26,724 nucleotides of DNA from Firmicutes bacterium UBA7510 (GCA_002479485.1 DLNM01000004.1:1-26724), one strand, 5' to 3'. Shown: positions 6,781 through 15,159, counted from the stretch's first letter. Translations and numbers: made by a program. Notes: generated by a model not told the origin, from the sequence alone.

Positions 6781-7476
6781 TTACAACTCTTCAATTAAAG
6801 CGTTTGATATCATAAAGCATTTCTCTAAGGCTATTTTTTCAAATTCATTATATGCCATTTCTGCTCTATCATCTGCAGTATCAGATATACATCTAATTGC
6901 CATAAAAGGAATCTTGTTTAAAAAGCATACATGTGCAATTGAAGCACTTTCCATATCAGTGCACATAGCATCAAAATTCTCTTTGAGCCACTGTTTTTTT
7001 GTATTTGTAGAAACAAATTCATCACCTGATACAATTCTACCAACAAAATACTTAATATCTTTACTTTTAGCTATTTCCTCCATCTTGTTTAAAAGATATT
7101 TATCACCCTTAAATATGTAATTATCACCCATTCTAGGAATTTGACCTATCTTATAACCAAAGTTAACTGCATTTACATCATGTTGAATTAAATCACTTGA
7201 AAATACTATATCAGCAATATCAATTTTTTCTGATATTGCACCAGCTATACCTGAATTAACCACACATTCTACATTAAATCTATCTATTAATAGCTGAGTA
7301 CATATAGCAGAATTAACCTTTCCTATACCTGATACAACAACAACTATTTTTTTATCCTTATAGTTTAAAATATTAAACTCGAAGTCTAAAAATTTTACTT
7401 TTTCAGAACATCCATAATGCTTTATAAGCGCAGAAACTTCTTCTTCCATTGCGCCAATTATACCGATATTTTTCAT
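6781..7476 (-). CDS. mtnN: 5'-methylthioadenosine/S-adenosylhomocysteine nucleosidase
   Basis: A 231-residue MTA/SAH nucleosidase, splitting adenine from methylthioadenosine and S-adenosylhomocysteine, by-products of SAM use. The N terminus MKNIGIIGAMEEEVSAL has the catalytic Glu. VNSGIAGAI near residue 78 forms the nucleoside pocket, CTDMESASIAHV near 172 binds the ribose, and the catalytic Asp lies in RCISDTADD near 198. The length is standard. GGAGGG precedes the ATG. It sits between ylmH and lspA, where related Firmicutes often carry divIVA. Confidence 0.95.
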   Translation of the reverse strand: MKNIGIIGAMEEEVSALIKHYGCSEKVKFLDFEFNILNYKDKKIVVVVSGIGKVNSAICTQLLIDRFNVECVVNSGIAGAISEKIDIADIVFSSDLIQHDVNAVNFGYKIGQIPRMGDNYIFKGDKYLLNKMEEIAKSKDIKYFVGRIVSGDEFVSTNTKKQWLKENFDAMCTDMESASIAHVCFLNKIPFMAIRCISDTADDRAEMAYNEFEKIALEKCFMISNALIEEL

Positions 7477-7510
7477 GAAACCCTCCGTTAATCTTCACTC
7501 AATTTTAAAT

Positions 7511-7531
7511 GTCTCAAACTGAGTTTGAGAC
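7511..7531 (-). repeat. Perfect palindrome at the 3' end of ylmH (family C)
   Basis: GTCTCAAAC-tca-GTTTGAGAC is a perfect 9-bp inverted repeat with a 3-base loop. The ylmH stop codon lies inside one arm, so the last codons (VSNSV) come from the palindrome. No T tract follows, so it does not look like a terminator. Confidence 0.65.
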
Positions 7532-8326
7532 TATAAGGTTTTTATAATGTTTTATTTCTAACTTAATTTTACCACTTTTTGTATTTCCACATTCATTGTA
7601 AATAAAAAATCTTCCGTATCTTCTAATTGATAACAAGTCACCTTTTTTAAGTAAACTAGACACCTTATCTTCAACTTCAAAATTTACTTTAACATCACCG
7701 GATTTAATTAGATCTGTACTTACATCTCTAGATTTATTTATCAGCGACTTAACAATATTATCTAATCTCATCGATGTTGTGTTTATTGTTAATAATACAT
7801 AGTCAGGCTCTTTATAATCAATATCATTAATGTTTATTTCCTCGATCTCGACCTTATTATTACCCACTTTTTCTAGACCATAAAGTATTACATCACATAT
7901 ATCAGCTTGACATATTATATCTGCATAATTATTGTGTACATAAATGTCACCAATTTTACTTCTCTCTATACCTAAGCTCATAATAGAACCTAAATAATTA
8001 TTATGGTCAAGCTCTTTAAATTTTGATTTGTTGTTAATACGCAGTGCTCTTATATAATCCTTTTCATCAATAGTGTCAGTAAAATTGGGATATAAAATTA
8101 AACTTTTCCTTTCGCTATGTTCATAGTTGGGGAAAAGTTTATAATTAACATCACAGCTATTAATAATCGGAATACTATAACCAATAACGTTTTGATTAAC
8201 AAAATCTGTAGATAATGAAATACAGTTTTTGGAAACTAAATTAGCTTTATCTGCAATTTTTTTAACCAAAAGTTTTGTTTCATCATCTGCTATAAAATCA
8301 TAATATTTATTAAAATCCTTCATCAT
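7514..8326 (-). CDS. ylmH: YlmH-type RNA-binding protein with S4 domain
   Basis: A 270-residue member of the YlmH family, S4-domain RNA-binding proteins of the sepF/ylm division cluster; B. subtilis YlmH has been linked to ribosome quality control. The C-terminal S4 domain is visible at about residues 185-250 (from MRLDNIVKSLINKSRDVSTD to VEDKVSSLLKKGDLLSIRRYGRF). The N-terminal two thirds match the family layout, including LGSIMSLGIERSKIGDIYVH near residue 110. The start has two adjacent ATG codons; AGGA upstream favours the first. The last five codons lie in a perfect palindrome, which may have trimmed or extended the C terminus. It follows yggT by 12 bases. Confidence 0.88.
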   Translation of the reverse strand: MMKDFNKYYDFIADDETKLLVKKIADKANLVSKNCISLSTDFVNQNVIGYSIPIINSCDVNYKLFPNYEHSERKSLILYPNFTDTIDEKDYIRALRINNKSKFKELDHNNYLGSIMSLGIERSKIGDIYVHNNYADIICQADICDVILYGLEKVGNNKVEIEEININDIDYKEPDYVLLTINTTSMRLDNIVKSLINKSRDVSTDLIKSGDVKVNFEVEDKVSSLLKKGDLLSIRRYGRFFIYNECGNTKSGKIKLEIKHYKNLIVSNSV

Positions 8327-8338
8327 ACATAGTCCTAT

Positions 8339-8608
8339 TTATAATATTCTAAATACTATCGTCACAATAAATCTTAGTAAGAAATAAGCAAGTATTGGCG
8401 AAAAATCAAACATACCATTACCTAGACCAAGCCTATCAAGTAACATTCTACAAGGATAGAGAATAGGCTCAGTTAATTGATTTATTATATCAGCAAATTT
8501 ATTATTCCTTAAGTTAGGAAAAAACGATAGTAGAATTCTTATTAATATTGCTAAATCAATAATTTCAACTAAAATCAATATTGCCCGTTTTATTGTATAA
8601 GTCAACAT
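8339..8608 (-). CDS. ylmG: YggT family membrane protein
   Basis: An 89-residue YggT/YlmG protein with two membrane helices (about residues 8-28 and 68-88) separated by the conserved loop LRNNKFADIINQLTEPILYP, where TEP-x-L-x-P is the family hallmark. YlmG homologues are implicated in membrane and division organisation, with no known enzymatic activity. Length and position between sepF and ylmH are typical. AGAGG lies upstream of the ATG at a somewhat long spacing. Confidence 0.9.
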   Translation of the reverse strand: MLTYTIKRAILILVEIIDLAILIRILLSFFPNLRNNKFADIINQLTEPILYPCRMLLDRLGLGNGMFDFSPILAYFLLRFIVTIVFRIL

Positions 8609-8636
8609 TAGCTCTCTTTTTTTACCTCTGTTTTAT

Positions 8637-9095
8637 CTATTTATAATATAAATTTCTTTCAAATTTTTCTTTTTCTCCCATTCTGCCGTCAATTTGAACA
8701 TTTAATGGTGCTATAACAAATATTCCTTTAGAAACTTTTTGAATACTTGCTTCTAATGCATATACTGCTCCCTTAATAAATTCAAATATTTGTCTTTGAT
8801 CATCTAAATCCAAACTTTCTATGTTTAGAACAACAGCTTTTCTATTTTTTAATTCGTCAACCGCTCTAGTACAATCTTCATATTTTTCCGGTTCACAGAT
8901 AAATAATTTCATATCTGCATTTGAATGCACTTTAATAACATTACCTTTTTTTGTATATGAGTTAACATTAGAATCTACAGGCTTTTGTGCTTCTTGTTGT
9001 TTATAAGCAGGTGCTTCAAACTCTTCTTCAAATTCATCTTCATCTTCAATATCTGTTAATCCTATAAAGTCTTTCATTTTATTTATTATACTCAT
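8637..9095 (-). CDS. sepF: Cell division protein SepF
   Basis: A 152-residue SepF, the FtsZ-bundling and membrane-anchoring division protein. It has an N-terminal amphipathic membrane-binding helix (MSIINKMKDFIGL), an acidic Glu/Asp-rich linker (about residues 16-40) and a C-terminal SepF core (from about 60) with CEPEKYEDCTRAVDELKNRKAVVLN followed by LDDQRQIFEFIKGAVYALEASIQKV. The ATG at 9095 is chosen because GGAGGAG lies just before it and the amphipathic helix then sits at the N terminus. Its neighbours yggS and ylmG confirm the division cluster. Confidence 0.95.
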   Translation of the reverse strand: MSIINKMKDFIGLTDIEDEDEFEEEFEAPAYKQQEAQKPVDSNVNSYTKKGNVIKVHSNADMKLFICEPEKYEDCTRAVDELKNRKAVVLNIESLDLDDQRQIFEFIKGAVYALEASIQKVSKGIFVIAPLNVQIDGRMGEKEKFERNLYYK

Positions 9096-9149
9096 TGTAC
9101 ACTCCTCCAAAATTATAAATATGTTTATTATTATTAATAAAATTTTTTA

Positions 9150-9845
9150 TTAATTATATACTCTACTGCCAAATATAGCAGTCCCTATTCTTATAACATT
9201 TGAGCCTTCTTCAATGGCTACATCATAATCATTTGTCATTCCCATGGATAAATATTTCATTTGCACATTTTTAAAGCTCATATTAGAAACAACATCATAT
9301 AAATTTTTCATTTCTTTAAATACCCATCTTACATCTTCTTTATTTTCGACGTAAGGTGCAACAGTCATTAAGCCCACAATTTTTATATATTCAAGATTTT
9401 CAACAGATTTTATAAAATCAATAAGTTCATTATTTTTTATACCAAATTTACTTTCTTCTTCGCCAATATTTAGCTCAATTAAAACTTCTGTAACAACACC
9501 ATTTTGCTTAGATCTCTTATTTATTTCTTCTGCTAAAGATAATGATTCCAAAGAATGTATAAGCTTAACCTTATTTATTATATATTTTACTTTATTTGTT
9601 TGTAAATGTCCAATAATATGCCAATTTATATTAGAATTATCCATTTGCTCATATTTATTCATAAATTCCTGAACTCTATTTTCTCCTAGATTATTAAGTC
9701 CAGCTTCAATAGCTTCATTTGCCCTTTTATAATCAACTGTTTTTGTTACTGCTATTACAGTTATATCATCTAAAGTTTTACCAACCTTATTAGCTGAAGC
9801 TTCAACATTTTTTAATATATCTGCAATATTATATTTTATATCCAA
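9150..9845 (-). CDS. yggS: YggS family pyridoxal phosphate homeostasis protein
   Basis: A 231-residue single-domain alanine-racemase-fold protein (YggS/YlmE/PROSC) that binds pyridoxal phosphate and buffers its level. The PLP lysine is in IAVTKTVDY (near residue 35). LGENRVQEF, WHIIGHLQTNKVKYI, GLMTVAPY, LSMGMTNDYDVAI and the terminal RIGTAIFG are all family signatures. The start is TTG at 9845, with GGAGG seven bases upstream; no in-frame ATG fits. The stop codon of the upstream HlyD-like gene overlaps that ribosome binding site, so the two are tightly linked. Confidence 0.94.
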   Translation of the reverse strand: MDIKYNIADILKNVEASANKVGKTLDDITVIAVTKTVDYKRANEAIEAGLNNLGENRVQEFMNKYEQMDNSNINWHIIGHLQTNKVKYIINKVKLIHSLESLSLAEEINKRSKQNGVVTEVLIELNIGEEESKFGIKNNELIDFIKSVENLEYIKIVGLMTVAPYVENKEDVRWVFKEMKNLYDVVSNMSFKNVQMKYLSMGMTNDYDVAIEEGSNVIRIGTAIFGSRVYN

Positions 9846-9856
9846 TTCATTACCTC

Positions 9857-10981
9857 CTAATCAACTATCTGTCCTTCATACACCTTATCTGGGTCTAGAA
9901 CTACCTTATCAAAAGCTTTTACAGTGCTATATATTTCATCATTTATAGTAATTCTTCCTCTATCACCTTCTGTAATAATATCTCCTTGTGAAACCATATA
10001 ATATTCATCATTACTACCTATTATATCGACCGGAAAAAATTTTATTATATTACTAATGTCCTTAACATATACTCCTGTAATACCATCTTTTTCAATTACT
10101 GCTTCTTTATCAACTTTAATTCCTTGATAAATATTTTTGATTAGTTCTGTTTTTACTATTCTTTTATTATATACCTTATAGAAAAAATCATCAAAGCTTA
10201 CTATTAAAACAGATTCCTCACTACTAGAATTAATTTTTTCTATATAGCCAAATACTATATTATCATCATCATTAAACCTAACTCTTATATAAGAGCCTTC
10301 TTTATATGTACTAATATCACTATTATTTACAAGACACACCATGTAAAATTCAAAATTATTAATAACCTTTAATAGCTTATCATCAACATTTACACTACCA
10401 GCATTATTAGTATTTACAATCACCTCTTCAAGATTATGTAATCTACTTGGCATTATATCTAAAACATCTTCGTATTTAAATGTATCTTCTAATCCATCAA
10501 AAACATAAGTTACAAATCCTGATTTAGGAGAAAAAACAGGCACCTTATTGTTCGTAAGAGCTTTCTCAAAGGATTCCTTTAAAACCTTTAATTCATCATC
10601 GGTATACTTTGAATATTTGCCATTCTCGCCATTTCCAATAGTTATTACACTATCAGTGCTATTTAAAGCTTTATTAATAAGTGCTATTTCAGCATTAATC
10701 TGCTCAGCACTGCTAACTGTCGAAATATCAGCCAAATAAGCTCCTTTATTCACTTTTTGCCCTTCATTATAATAATACTTTACATCACCAATACTTTTTG
10801 AGCTTAATATAGCCTCATCTTTTATAATAATACCATCTGTATTAATGATTTCTTCTAATTCGTCATATTCTAAAATACTTGTATCAATCATATTATTATA
10901 TTTTTGAACTACATATAGAAAGGAACATACTATTATAAAAATTATAACATAATTTCTAAAGTAAAACCTTTTTTTTGACAT
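9857..10981 (-). CDS. HlyD-like membrane-anchored protein of the sepF cluster
   Basis: A 374-residue protein with one N-terminal membrane helix (about residues 9-27) and an external region resembling HlyD/membrane-fusion proteins: two barrel-sandwich halves are suggested by DEAILSSKSIGDVKYYYNEG (near 55) and VFSPKSGFVTYVFDG (near 140), with a short helical segment between. Proteins of this kind are often found directly upstream of yggS-sepF in Clostridia; their function is not established and no partner transporter lies nearby. The ATG at 10981 is chosen because the promoter -10 is at 11013-11018, making the upstream TTG at 11002 too close to the transcript start. The ribosome binding site is weak. 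It is the first gene of the long cluster. Confidence 0.72.
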   Translation of the reverse strand: MSKKRFYFRNYVIIFIIVCSFLYVVQKYNNMIDTSILEYDELEEIINTDGIIIKDEAILSSKSIGDVKYYYNEGQKVNKGAYLADISTVSSAEQINAEIALINKALNSTDSVITIGNGENGKYSKYTDDELKVLKESFEKALTNNKVPVFSPKSGFVTYVFDGLEDTFKYEDVLDIMPSRLHNLEEVIVNTNNAGSVNVDDKLLKVINNFEFYMVCLVNNSDISTYKEGSYIRVRFNDDDNIVFGYIEKINSSSEESVLIVSFDDFFYKVYNKRIVKTELIKNIYQGIKVDKEAVIEKDGITGVYVKDISNIIKFFPVDIIGSNDEYYMVSQGDIITEGDRGRITINDEIYSTVKAFDKVVLDPDKVYEGQIVD

Positions 10982-11012
10982 TTTCAACACCGTTATTTTC
11001 AATTTTTAATTG

Positions 11013-11042
11013 ATTATACCACATTTATGGACAATGTTGCAA
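11013..11042 (-). promoter_or_regulatory. SigmaA promoter of the hlyD-like/sepF/rluD/pyrR operon
   Basis: On the minus strand TTGCAA (11042-11037), an 18-base spacer and TATAAT (11018-11013). Transcription would start near 11006, about 25 bases before the first ATG. It is the only clear promoter seen for the nine genes that follow. Confidence 0.7.
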
Positions 11043-11062
11043 CATTTATATTACAAAACAAG

Positions 11063-11089
11063 AAGGAAAAGAATTGACATCTTTCCCCT
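11063..11089 (-). terminator. Probable terminator of spoIVA
   Basis: In the minus-strand RNA, AGGGGAAAGA pairs with UCUUUUCCUU across a 7-base loop (10 pairs, two of them G.U that exist only on this strand), followed by the T-rich CTTGTTTTG. It lies 29 bases after the spoIVA stop codon and before the next promoter. Confidence 0.5.
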
Positions 11090-11117
11090 CTAAAATTTTG
11101 TACTTCATATAGATTTT

Positions 11118-12596
11118 TTATATAATAATGAATATTATGCTACCACTTCCGTCATTAACAATCTTTTCAATCGTTTTCTTGATTTTCTTTCTTGCATTTT
11201 CAGGCATTGCTGTTAATTTTCCTTCTAGTTGTTCTTCAACAAGGTTGTATAGAGATTTGCCAAATATCTCAGCATTCCAAATATCAGCAGGATTTTCATC
11301 AGCGCTGCTCATAATATATTTAATAAAATCTTCACTTTGGCTTTTACTTCCAATTATTGGTGATAATTCTGTATTGAGGTCGGCATTTATAATGTGAAGA
11401 GAAGGAGCATTTGCCTTAATTTTAATTCCATATCTACTTCCTTCTTTGAACAACTCAGGTTTTTCAATTATCATATCATCAAGATTTGGAGTAACAAAAC
11501 CATAACCCTTAGTTCTAGCCTCACTTAACGCAACAGCAACTCTATCATATTCCTTCTTAGATTTTGATAGATCTCCTATTAATTTTAATATTTGATGCTC
11601 ACCCTCTATTTCTATACCAGAAATATCGCTTATTACTTTATAGTACTGGGCATTATCTACATCAATTTTTACATTAATGCTTCCTGTTCCAAGCTCTATA
11701 CTTTTAACGAAAAATTCTTGAATAAGCTCGTTGCCTGTAGAAAAAATCTCGTCCGCATCAAAATCACTAATTTTAAAACAATTCTCTAAATCATCTCTCA
11801 AAGTATTGATAAAGCTGCTTTTCAACGGATGTTCTAGGTTTAAACCGTCAAACCATCTAGGCAAATCAATATTAATTTCTTTAATTGGAAACTCATACAA
11901 CACCTTGCCTATCAAATCATCTACGTCATTAACTTTTAAATTCATGCAATCTACAACTTGCACTGGTGCATCGTATTTATCCTTTAGCTGCTTAGCTAAT
12001 TCAATTGTGTTTTCATTATGTGGATTAGTAGTATTTAATATAATTACAAAAGGCTTATTAATCTCTTTTAATTCTTTTACTACTCTTTCTTCAGCCATAA
12101 TATAATTATCTCTGTTTATATCTGTAATACTTCCATCTGTTGTAACTAAAATTCCTATTGTCGAATGTTCCTTAATTACCTTTTTTGTTCCTATTTCTGC
12201 TGCTTCTGCAAATGGTATTTGTTGATCACTCCAAGGAGTATTAACAAATCTAGGGTGTTCATTTTCCACATGGCCTAATGCACCCGGTATCATATATCCT
12301 ACACAGTCAATCAATCTTAAATATGTATTTACATTATCTCTTAAAGTTACCTTAACTGCATTTCCAGGAACAAATTTTGGTTCAGTAGTTGTTATTGTCT
12401 TACCTGTACCACTTTGAGGCATCTCATCTCTAGCTCTTTCACGAACATATTCATCCTCAATGTTTGGTATCATCATTATCTCAGAAAATCTTCTAATAAA
12501 TGTAGATTTTCCAGTTCTTACAGGCCCAACAACGCCCAAGTATATTTCACCTTTTGTTCTTTTAGCTATATCTTCATATATATCTATACCAGTAAT
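11118..12596 (-). CDS. spoIVA: Stage IV sporulation protein A (spore coat ATPase)
   Basis: SpoIVA is an ATPase that polymerises on the forespore surface to form the platform for the spore coat. The N-terminal GTPase-like domain has the P-loop GPVRTGKSTF near residue 23 and DEMPQSGTGKTITTTEPKFVP near 57. The central IINTTNPH-like stretch and the C-terminal DGSGSIIFIII complete the family pattern. No ATG, GTG or TTG fits: the conserved N terminus (TGIDIYEDIAKRTKG) is preceded by ATT codons directly after a GGGGGG ribosome binding site. Starting at the ATT at 12596, six bases after that site, gives 492 residues, the length I recall for B. subtilis SpoIVA. The TTG further upstream lies before the binding site. 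A SigmaE-type promoter precedes it. Confidence 0.95.
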   Translation of the reverse strand: MTGIDIYEDIAKRTKGEIYLGVVGPVRTGKSTFIRRFSEIMMIPNIEDEYVRERARDEMPQSGTGKTITTTEPKFVPGNAVKVTLRDNVNTYLRLIDCVGYMIPGALGHVENEHPRFVNTPWSDQQIPFAEAAEIGTKKVIKEHSTIGILVTTDGSITDINRDNYIMAEERVVKELKEINKPFVIILNTTNPHNENTIELAKQLKDKYDAPVQVVDCMNLKVNDVDDLIGKVLYEFPIKEINIDLPRWFDGLNLEHPLKSSFINTLRDDLENCFKISDFDADEIFSTGNELIQEFFVKSIELGTGSINVKIDVDNAQYYKVISDISGIEIEGEHQILKLIGDLSKSKKEYDRVAVALSEARTKGYGFVTPNLDDMIIEKPELFKEGSRYGIKIKANAPSLHIINADLNTELSPIIGSKSQSEDFIKYIMSSADENPADIWNAEIFGKSLYNLVEEQLEGKLTAMPENARKKIKKTIEKIVNDGSGSIIFIII

Positions 12597-12602
12597 AATA
12601 AT

Positions 12603-12608
12603 CCCCCC
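12603..12608 (-). promoter_or_regulatory. Ribosome binding site deciding the spoIVA start
   Basis: GGGGGG on the minus strand is the only Shine-Dalgarno-like run near the conserved SpoIVA N terminus. Codons within 5-9 bases downstream are ATT, ATT and ACT, so the start is a non-standard ATT, unless the site is misread in the assembly. Confidence 0.6.
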
Positions 12609-12627
12609 TATAATAATATACAATTAA

Positions 12628-12657
12628 TCTATATGTACATATTATTTAAAATATGAC
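12628..12657 (-). promoter_or_regulatory. SigmaE-type (mother-cell) promoter of spoIVA
   Basis: On the minus strand GTCATATT (12657-12650), a 14-base spacer and CATATAGA (12635-12628). This matches the SigmaE pattern known from B. subtilis (kmATATT-N14-CATACAmT) in sequence and spacing, and spoIVA belongs to the SigmaE regulon there. The start point would be near 12621. Confidence 0.75.
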
Positions 12658-12737
12658 AATTTAAAGATAAGCACTAAAAAATTTAAACTTTGATTTGTTG
12701 TGATTGGTTTGATACTAAATACCAATATTTCTCTTTT

Positions 12738-13898
12738 CTAATCGAGCATGATTACTTTAACAGAAATTTTCTTAATTTTTGCAGAATAGAAGTGCATAAT
12801 CAATTCATAAATCACCGCAAAAGAAATGAGAACAATTATAAATGCTTTTACATCAAAACTATATTCTGGAACATTCTCTATGTTTTTCGAATAAATCGAA
12901 ACCATAATTTTCAACAAGGCATATTGATAAACTGTTCCTACAGCAAATCCTATATATGAAATCGGTCTGTAACCTGAAAGTATTGCATTGCTGCATTCCT
13001 TCAGAGAATAACCAAATACTCTCATCATAGCTATTGTTTTAGTATTAGCATCAACAACTGTTGTAATTGCTAAAAATAAAGTGGTACATGCTAGAATAAT
13101 ACCGATAAGAATTATGATAGCAGCCATCATCATGCTCGACAATTCATTCATACTAAAAGACATTTGCATCATTGAAGCATAACAAAAGGAAGCAAATGAA
13201 ATAAAGAATATCAAAGATATGCGACTTTTTACCGTACTTTGCCTTAATTCCTGCAAAAAAGTCATATTCTTATTTGCCTTTTTTTCACTTTTCTTTTTCT
13301 TATGTTTGAAATCACCTTTTCCTTTCAGCAACTCAAGTGCAGGACGCTTAAGCTTATAATAGCTGTAAATAATTGATAGCAAAGCAAAAGCAAGCGATGG
13401 TAAAATCACTAAATACAAAACTAATATAAAATTAAAATTCAATGTTACTTCAGGTAATATTGCATCCTCGTTCATTAATTTATAAAAGCTTGGCATTAAA
13501 GTAAAGGATGAAAAAAAACCAAGCGAAGTCCCTACAAAAACACTAAAACCAAATATCCAAAAACCCTTTGCTATTTTTAAATTTGAATAACCTAATGCTT
13601 TGAGTATTCCTAATTCTTCTTTATGAACATCAATATAATGCTTGATATAGAAAAACAGCATAATAACCGCAGTCAGCAGCAGACAGCCACCGCTGATTGC
13701 ACTTGTTACCTTTCCCATTACAAGCTGTACATCATAAAATGCTATAACAGGCTCAGAAATAATCAAATCTCTTATCTGAACTAAATCAATATTGAAATTT
13801 AAAAACAATGTACAAACAAAAACAGCACAAAAAGATATGATTGAAATACCTATAAGCTTGACAGCATCTTTAACCTGAATAATCATGTCAATTACCAT
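12738..13898 (-). CDS. FtsX-like ABC transporter permease
   Basis: A 386-residue ABC permease of the FtsX/MacB type. An N-terminal helix is followed by two FtsX-like units: about residues 60-195, including KEELGILKALGYSNLKIAKG, and about 225-380, including TKTIAMMRVFGYSLKEC. The repeated 'LGILKALGYS' and 'IAMMRVFGYS' coupling-loop motifs are characteristic. The extracellular domain is short, unlike MacB, and the protein is about half the length of the typical ten-helix BceB-like permease. The ATG overlaps the ATPase stop by seven bases; an ATG at 13886 with GGATGG eight bases upstream is a plausible alternative. It pairs with the adjacent ATPase and TetR regulator. The substrate is unknown; antimicrobial or lipid export is an inference. 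Confidence 0.85.
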   Translation of the reverse strand: MVIDMIIQVKDAVKLIGISIISFCAVFVCTLFLNFNIDLVQIRDLIISEPVIAFYDVQLVMGKVTSAISGGCLLLTAVIMLFFYIKHYIDVHKEELGILKALGYSNLKIAKGFWIFGFSVFVGTSLGFFSSFTLMPSFYKLMNEDAILPEVTLNFNFILVLYLVILPSLAFALLSIIYSYYKLKRPALELLKGKGDFKHKKKKSEKKANKNMTFLQELRQSTVKSRISLIFFISFASFCYASMMQMSFSMNELSSMMMAAIIILIGIILACTTLFLAITTVVDANTKTIAMMRVFGYSLKECSNAILSGYRPISYIGFAVGTVYQYALLKIMVSIYSKNIENVPEYSFDVKAFIIVLISFAVIYELIMHFYSAKIKKISVKVIMLD

Positions 13899-14584
13899 CC
13901 TATCTCGTAAGCTGTTTTTTGTGATTTATTGTAGCATATTTCAGTAATTTTACCACTATTCATTTGAATAATTACATTTGCCATTTCTGCAATATTAGTG
14001 TTATGTGTAACCATAACAATGGTGAAATGATATTCTTTTTGTAAGTTGCATATATAATTTAAAATCATTCTTCCTGTTTCTTCGTCTAATGCTCCTGTAG
14101 GCTCGTCTAGAAACAGTATCTTTGGATTTTTTGCCAATGCCCTAGCTACAGAAACTCTCTGCTGCTCTCCACCGCTTAATTCACTCGGAATTTTATCCAA
14201 TTTTTCTTCGAGTCCGACTTCTTTAATAATTTTCTTATAATCACTATTTTTGGCTAAATCAGCTCCCATTTTCACATTTTTATCTACATTTAGATTCGGA
14301 AGCAGATAATATTGCTGAAATATAAATCCAATATTGTTTTTACGAAATGAGGTTAATTCATCATCGGATAAAGCAGTTATATCTTTAGAATCATACATAA
14401 TTGTTCCGCTGTCAGGATATTCAAGCCCTGACATTAGATTTAGTAGTGTTGATTTTCCCGAGCCAGACGGCCCTAAGATTACCGCAAAATCTCCATCCTT
14501 AATTTGTAGTGATACTCCTTTAAGAACCTGAAAAGCATTATCTTTATTCCCATAGGATTTAGTTATATTATCAATCGTAATCAT
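13892..14584 (-). CDS. ABC transporter ATP-binding protein (LolD/MacB-like)
   Basis: A 230-residue ABC ATPase with all catalytic motifs: Walker A GPSGSGKST (about residues 38-46), Q-loop GFIFQQ near 87, signature LSGGEQQR near 136, Walker B ILFLDEP near 156 and switch His in VMVTHN near 190. It is of the LolD/MacB class that powers FtsX-like permeases. Its start codon overlaps the tetR stop (ATGA) and its end overlaps the permease start, so the three genes are translationally linked. Inner sequence TGALDEETGRMIL is typical of this subfamily. Confidence 0.94.
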   Translation of the reverse strand: MITIDNITKSYGNKDNAFQVLKGVSLQIKDGDFAVILGPSGSGKSTLLNLMSGLEYPDSGTIMYDSKDITALSDDELTSFRKNNIGFIFQQYYLLPNLNVDKNVKMGADLAKNSDYKKIIKEVGLEEKLDKIPSELSGGEQQRVSVARALAKNPKILFLDEPTGALDEETGRMILNYICNLQKEYHFTIVMVTHNTNIAEMANVIIQMNSGKITEICYNKSQKTAYEIGW

Positions 14585-15159
14585 TTTACTTCACCTGCTT
14601 TCATTCTATGTAAAATACTTAAACATACTTCAGTAATCATCTCGCTGATTTCTTCTTCCTTGAACACACAAACCTTTGTTGCGCAAAGAGTGGCAATTCC
14701 ATGCGTATAAATCCATAAATGCTTATATAGCTTATATGCATTTTCTTTGTCTAAATTATACAATTTCTCTACAGATAATAATATTTCTTCATAATTTTCT
14801 TCAATAACTGAAAGTACATCAGATGATGAAGGCGATGTCTTTATTTCCTCCATAAATAGCAGCTGAAACAGCTTAGATTCTTTCTGAGCAAATTGTATAT
14901 AAGCTGTTCCTACACCTTTGAATGATTTAACCTCAGAAAGTCCCTTATTAATATAATTTTTATATATCTCCTTTGCAGCCTTTCTTATTTCATGCTGTAC
15001 CTCATCCATGCTTTGAAATACAGTAAATATAGGTCTTGCAGAACTACCTAGCTCCGACCCTAATTCTCTTGCAGTGACCGCATTAATACCATCGCGTCTG
15101 GCAATTTTCAATGCAGCATATATTATTTGTTCTTTTGTAAACTTTGCTTTTGGTGGCAT
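14581..15159 (-). CDS. TetR family transcriptional regulator
   Basis: A 192-residue TetR-type repressor. The N-terminal helix-turn-helix domain (about residues 6-50) is clear: TKEQIIYAALKIARRDG, then NAVTARELGSELGSSARPIFTVF. The rest is an alpha-helical ligand and dimerisation domain ending in a region with GIATLCATKVCVF. The ATG at 15159 gives the usual N terminus just ahead of the first helix and has AGGATG upstream; a longer reading from 15177 would include that site. It heads the ABC-FtsX cassette and probably represses it, since a palindromic operator lies on its own promoter. Confidence 0.92.
   Translation of the reverse strand: MPPKAKFTKEQIIYAALKIARRDGINAVTARELGSELGSSARPIFTVFQSMDEVQHEIRKAAKEIYKNYINKGLSEVKSFKGVGTAYIQFAQKESKLFQLLFMEEIKTSPSSSDVLSVIEENYEEILLSVEKLYNLDKENAYKLYKHLWIYTHGIATLCATKVCVFKEEEISEMITEVCLSILHRMKAGEVK

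Noticed and set aside
10548..10739. Plus-strand ORFs lying opposite the minus-strand genes, such as this one and those at 850-1197 and 11731-12105
   Set aside because: They are mirror frames of well-supported genes, have no ribosome binding sites or recognisable motifs, and are expected in such AT-rich sequence.
12703..12726. Terminator after the FtsX permease
   Set aside because: ATTGGT/ACCAAT is only 6 bp with a 12-base loop and no T tract follows in the permease direction.
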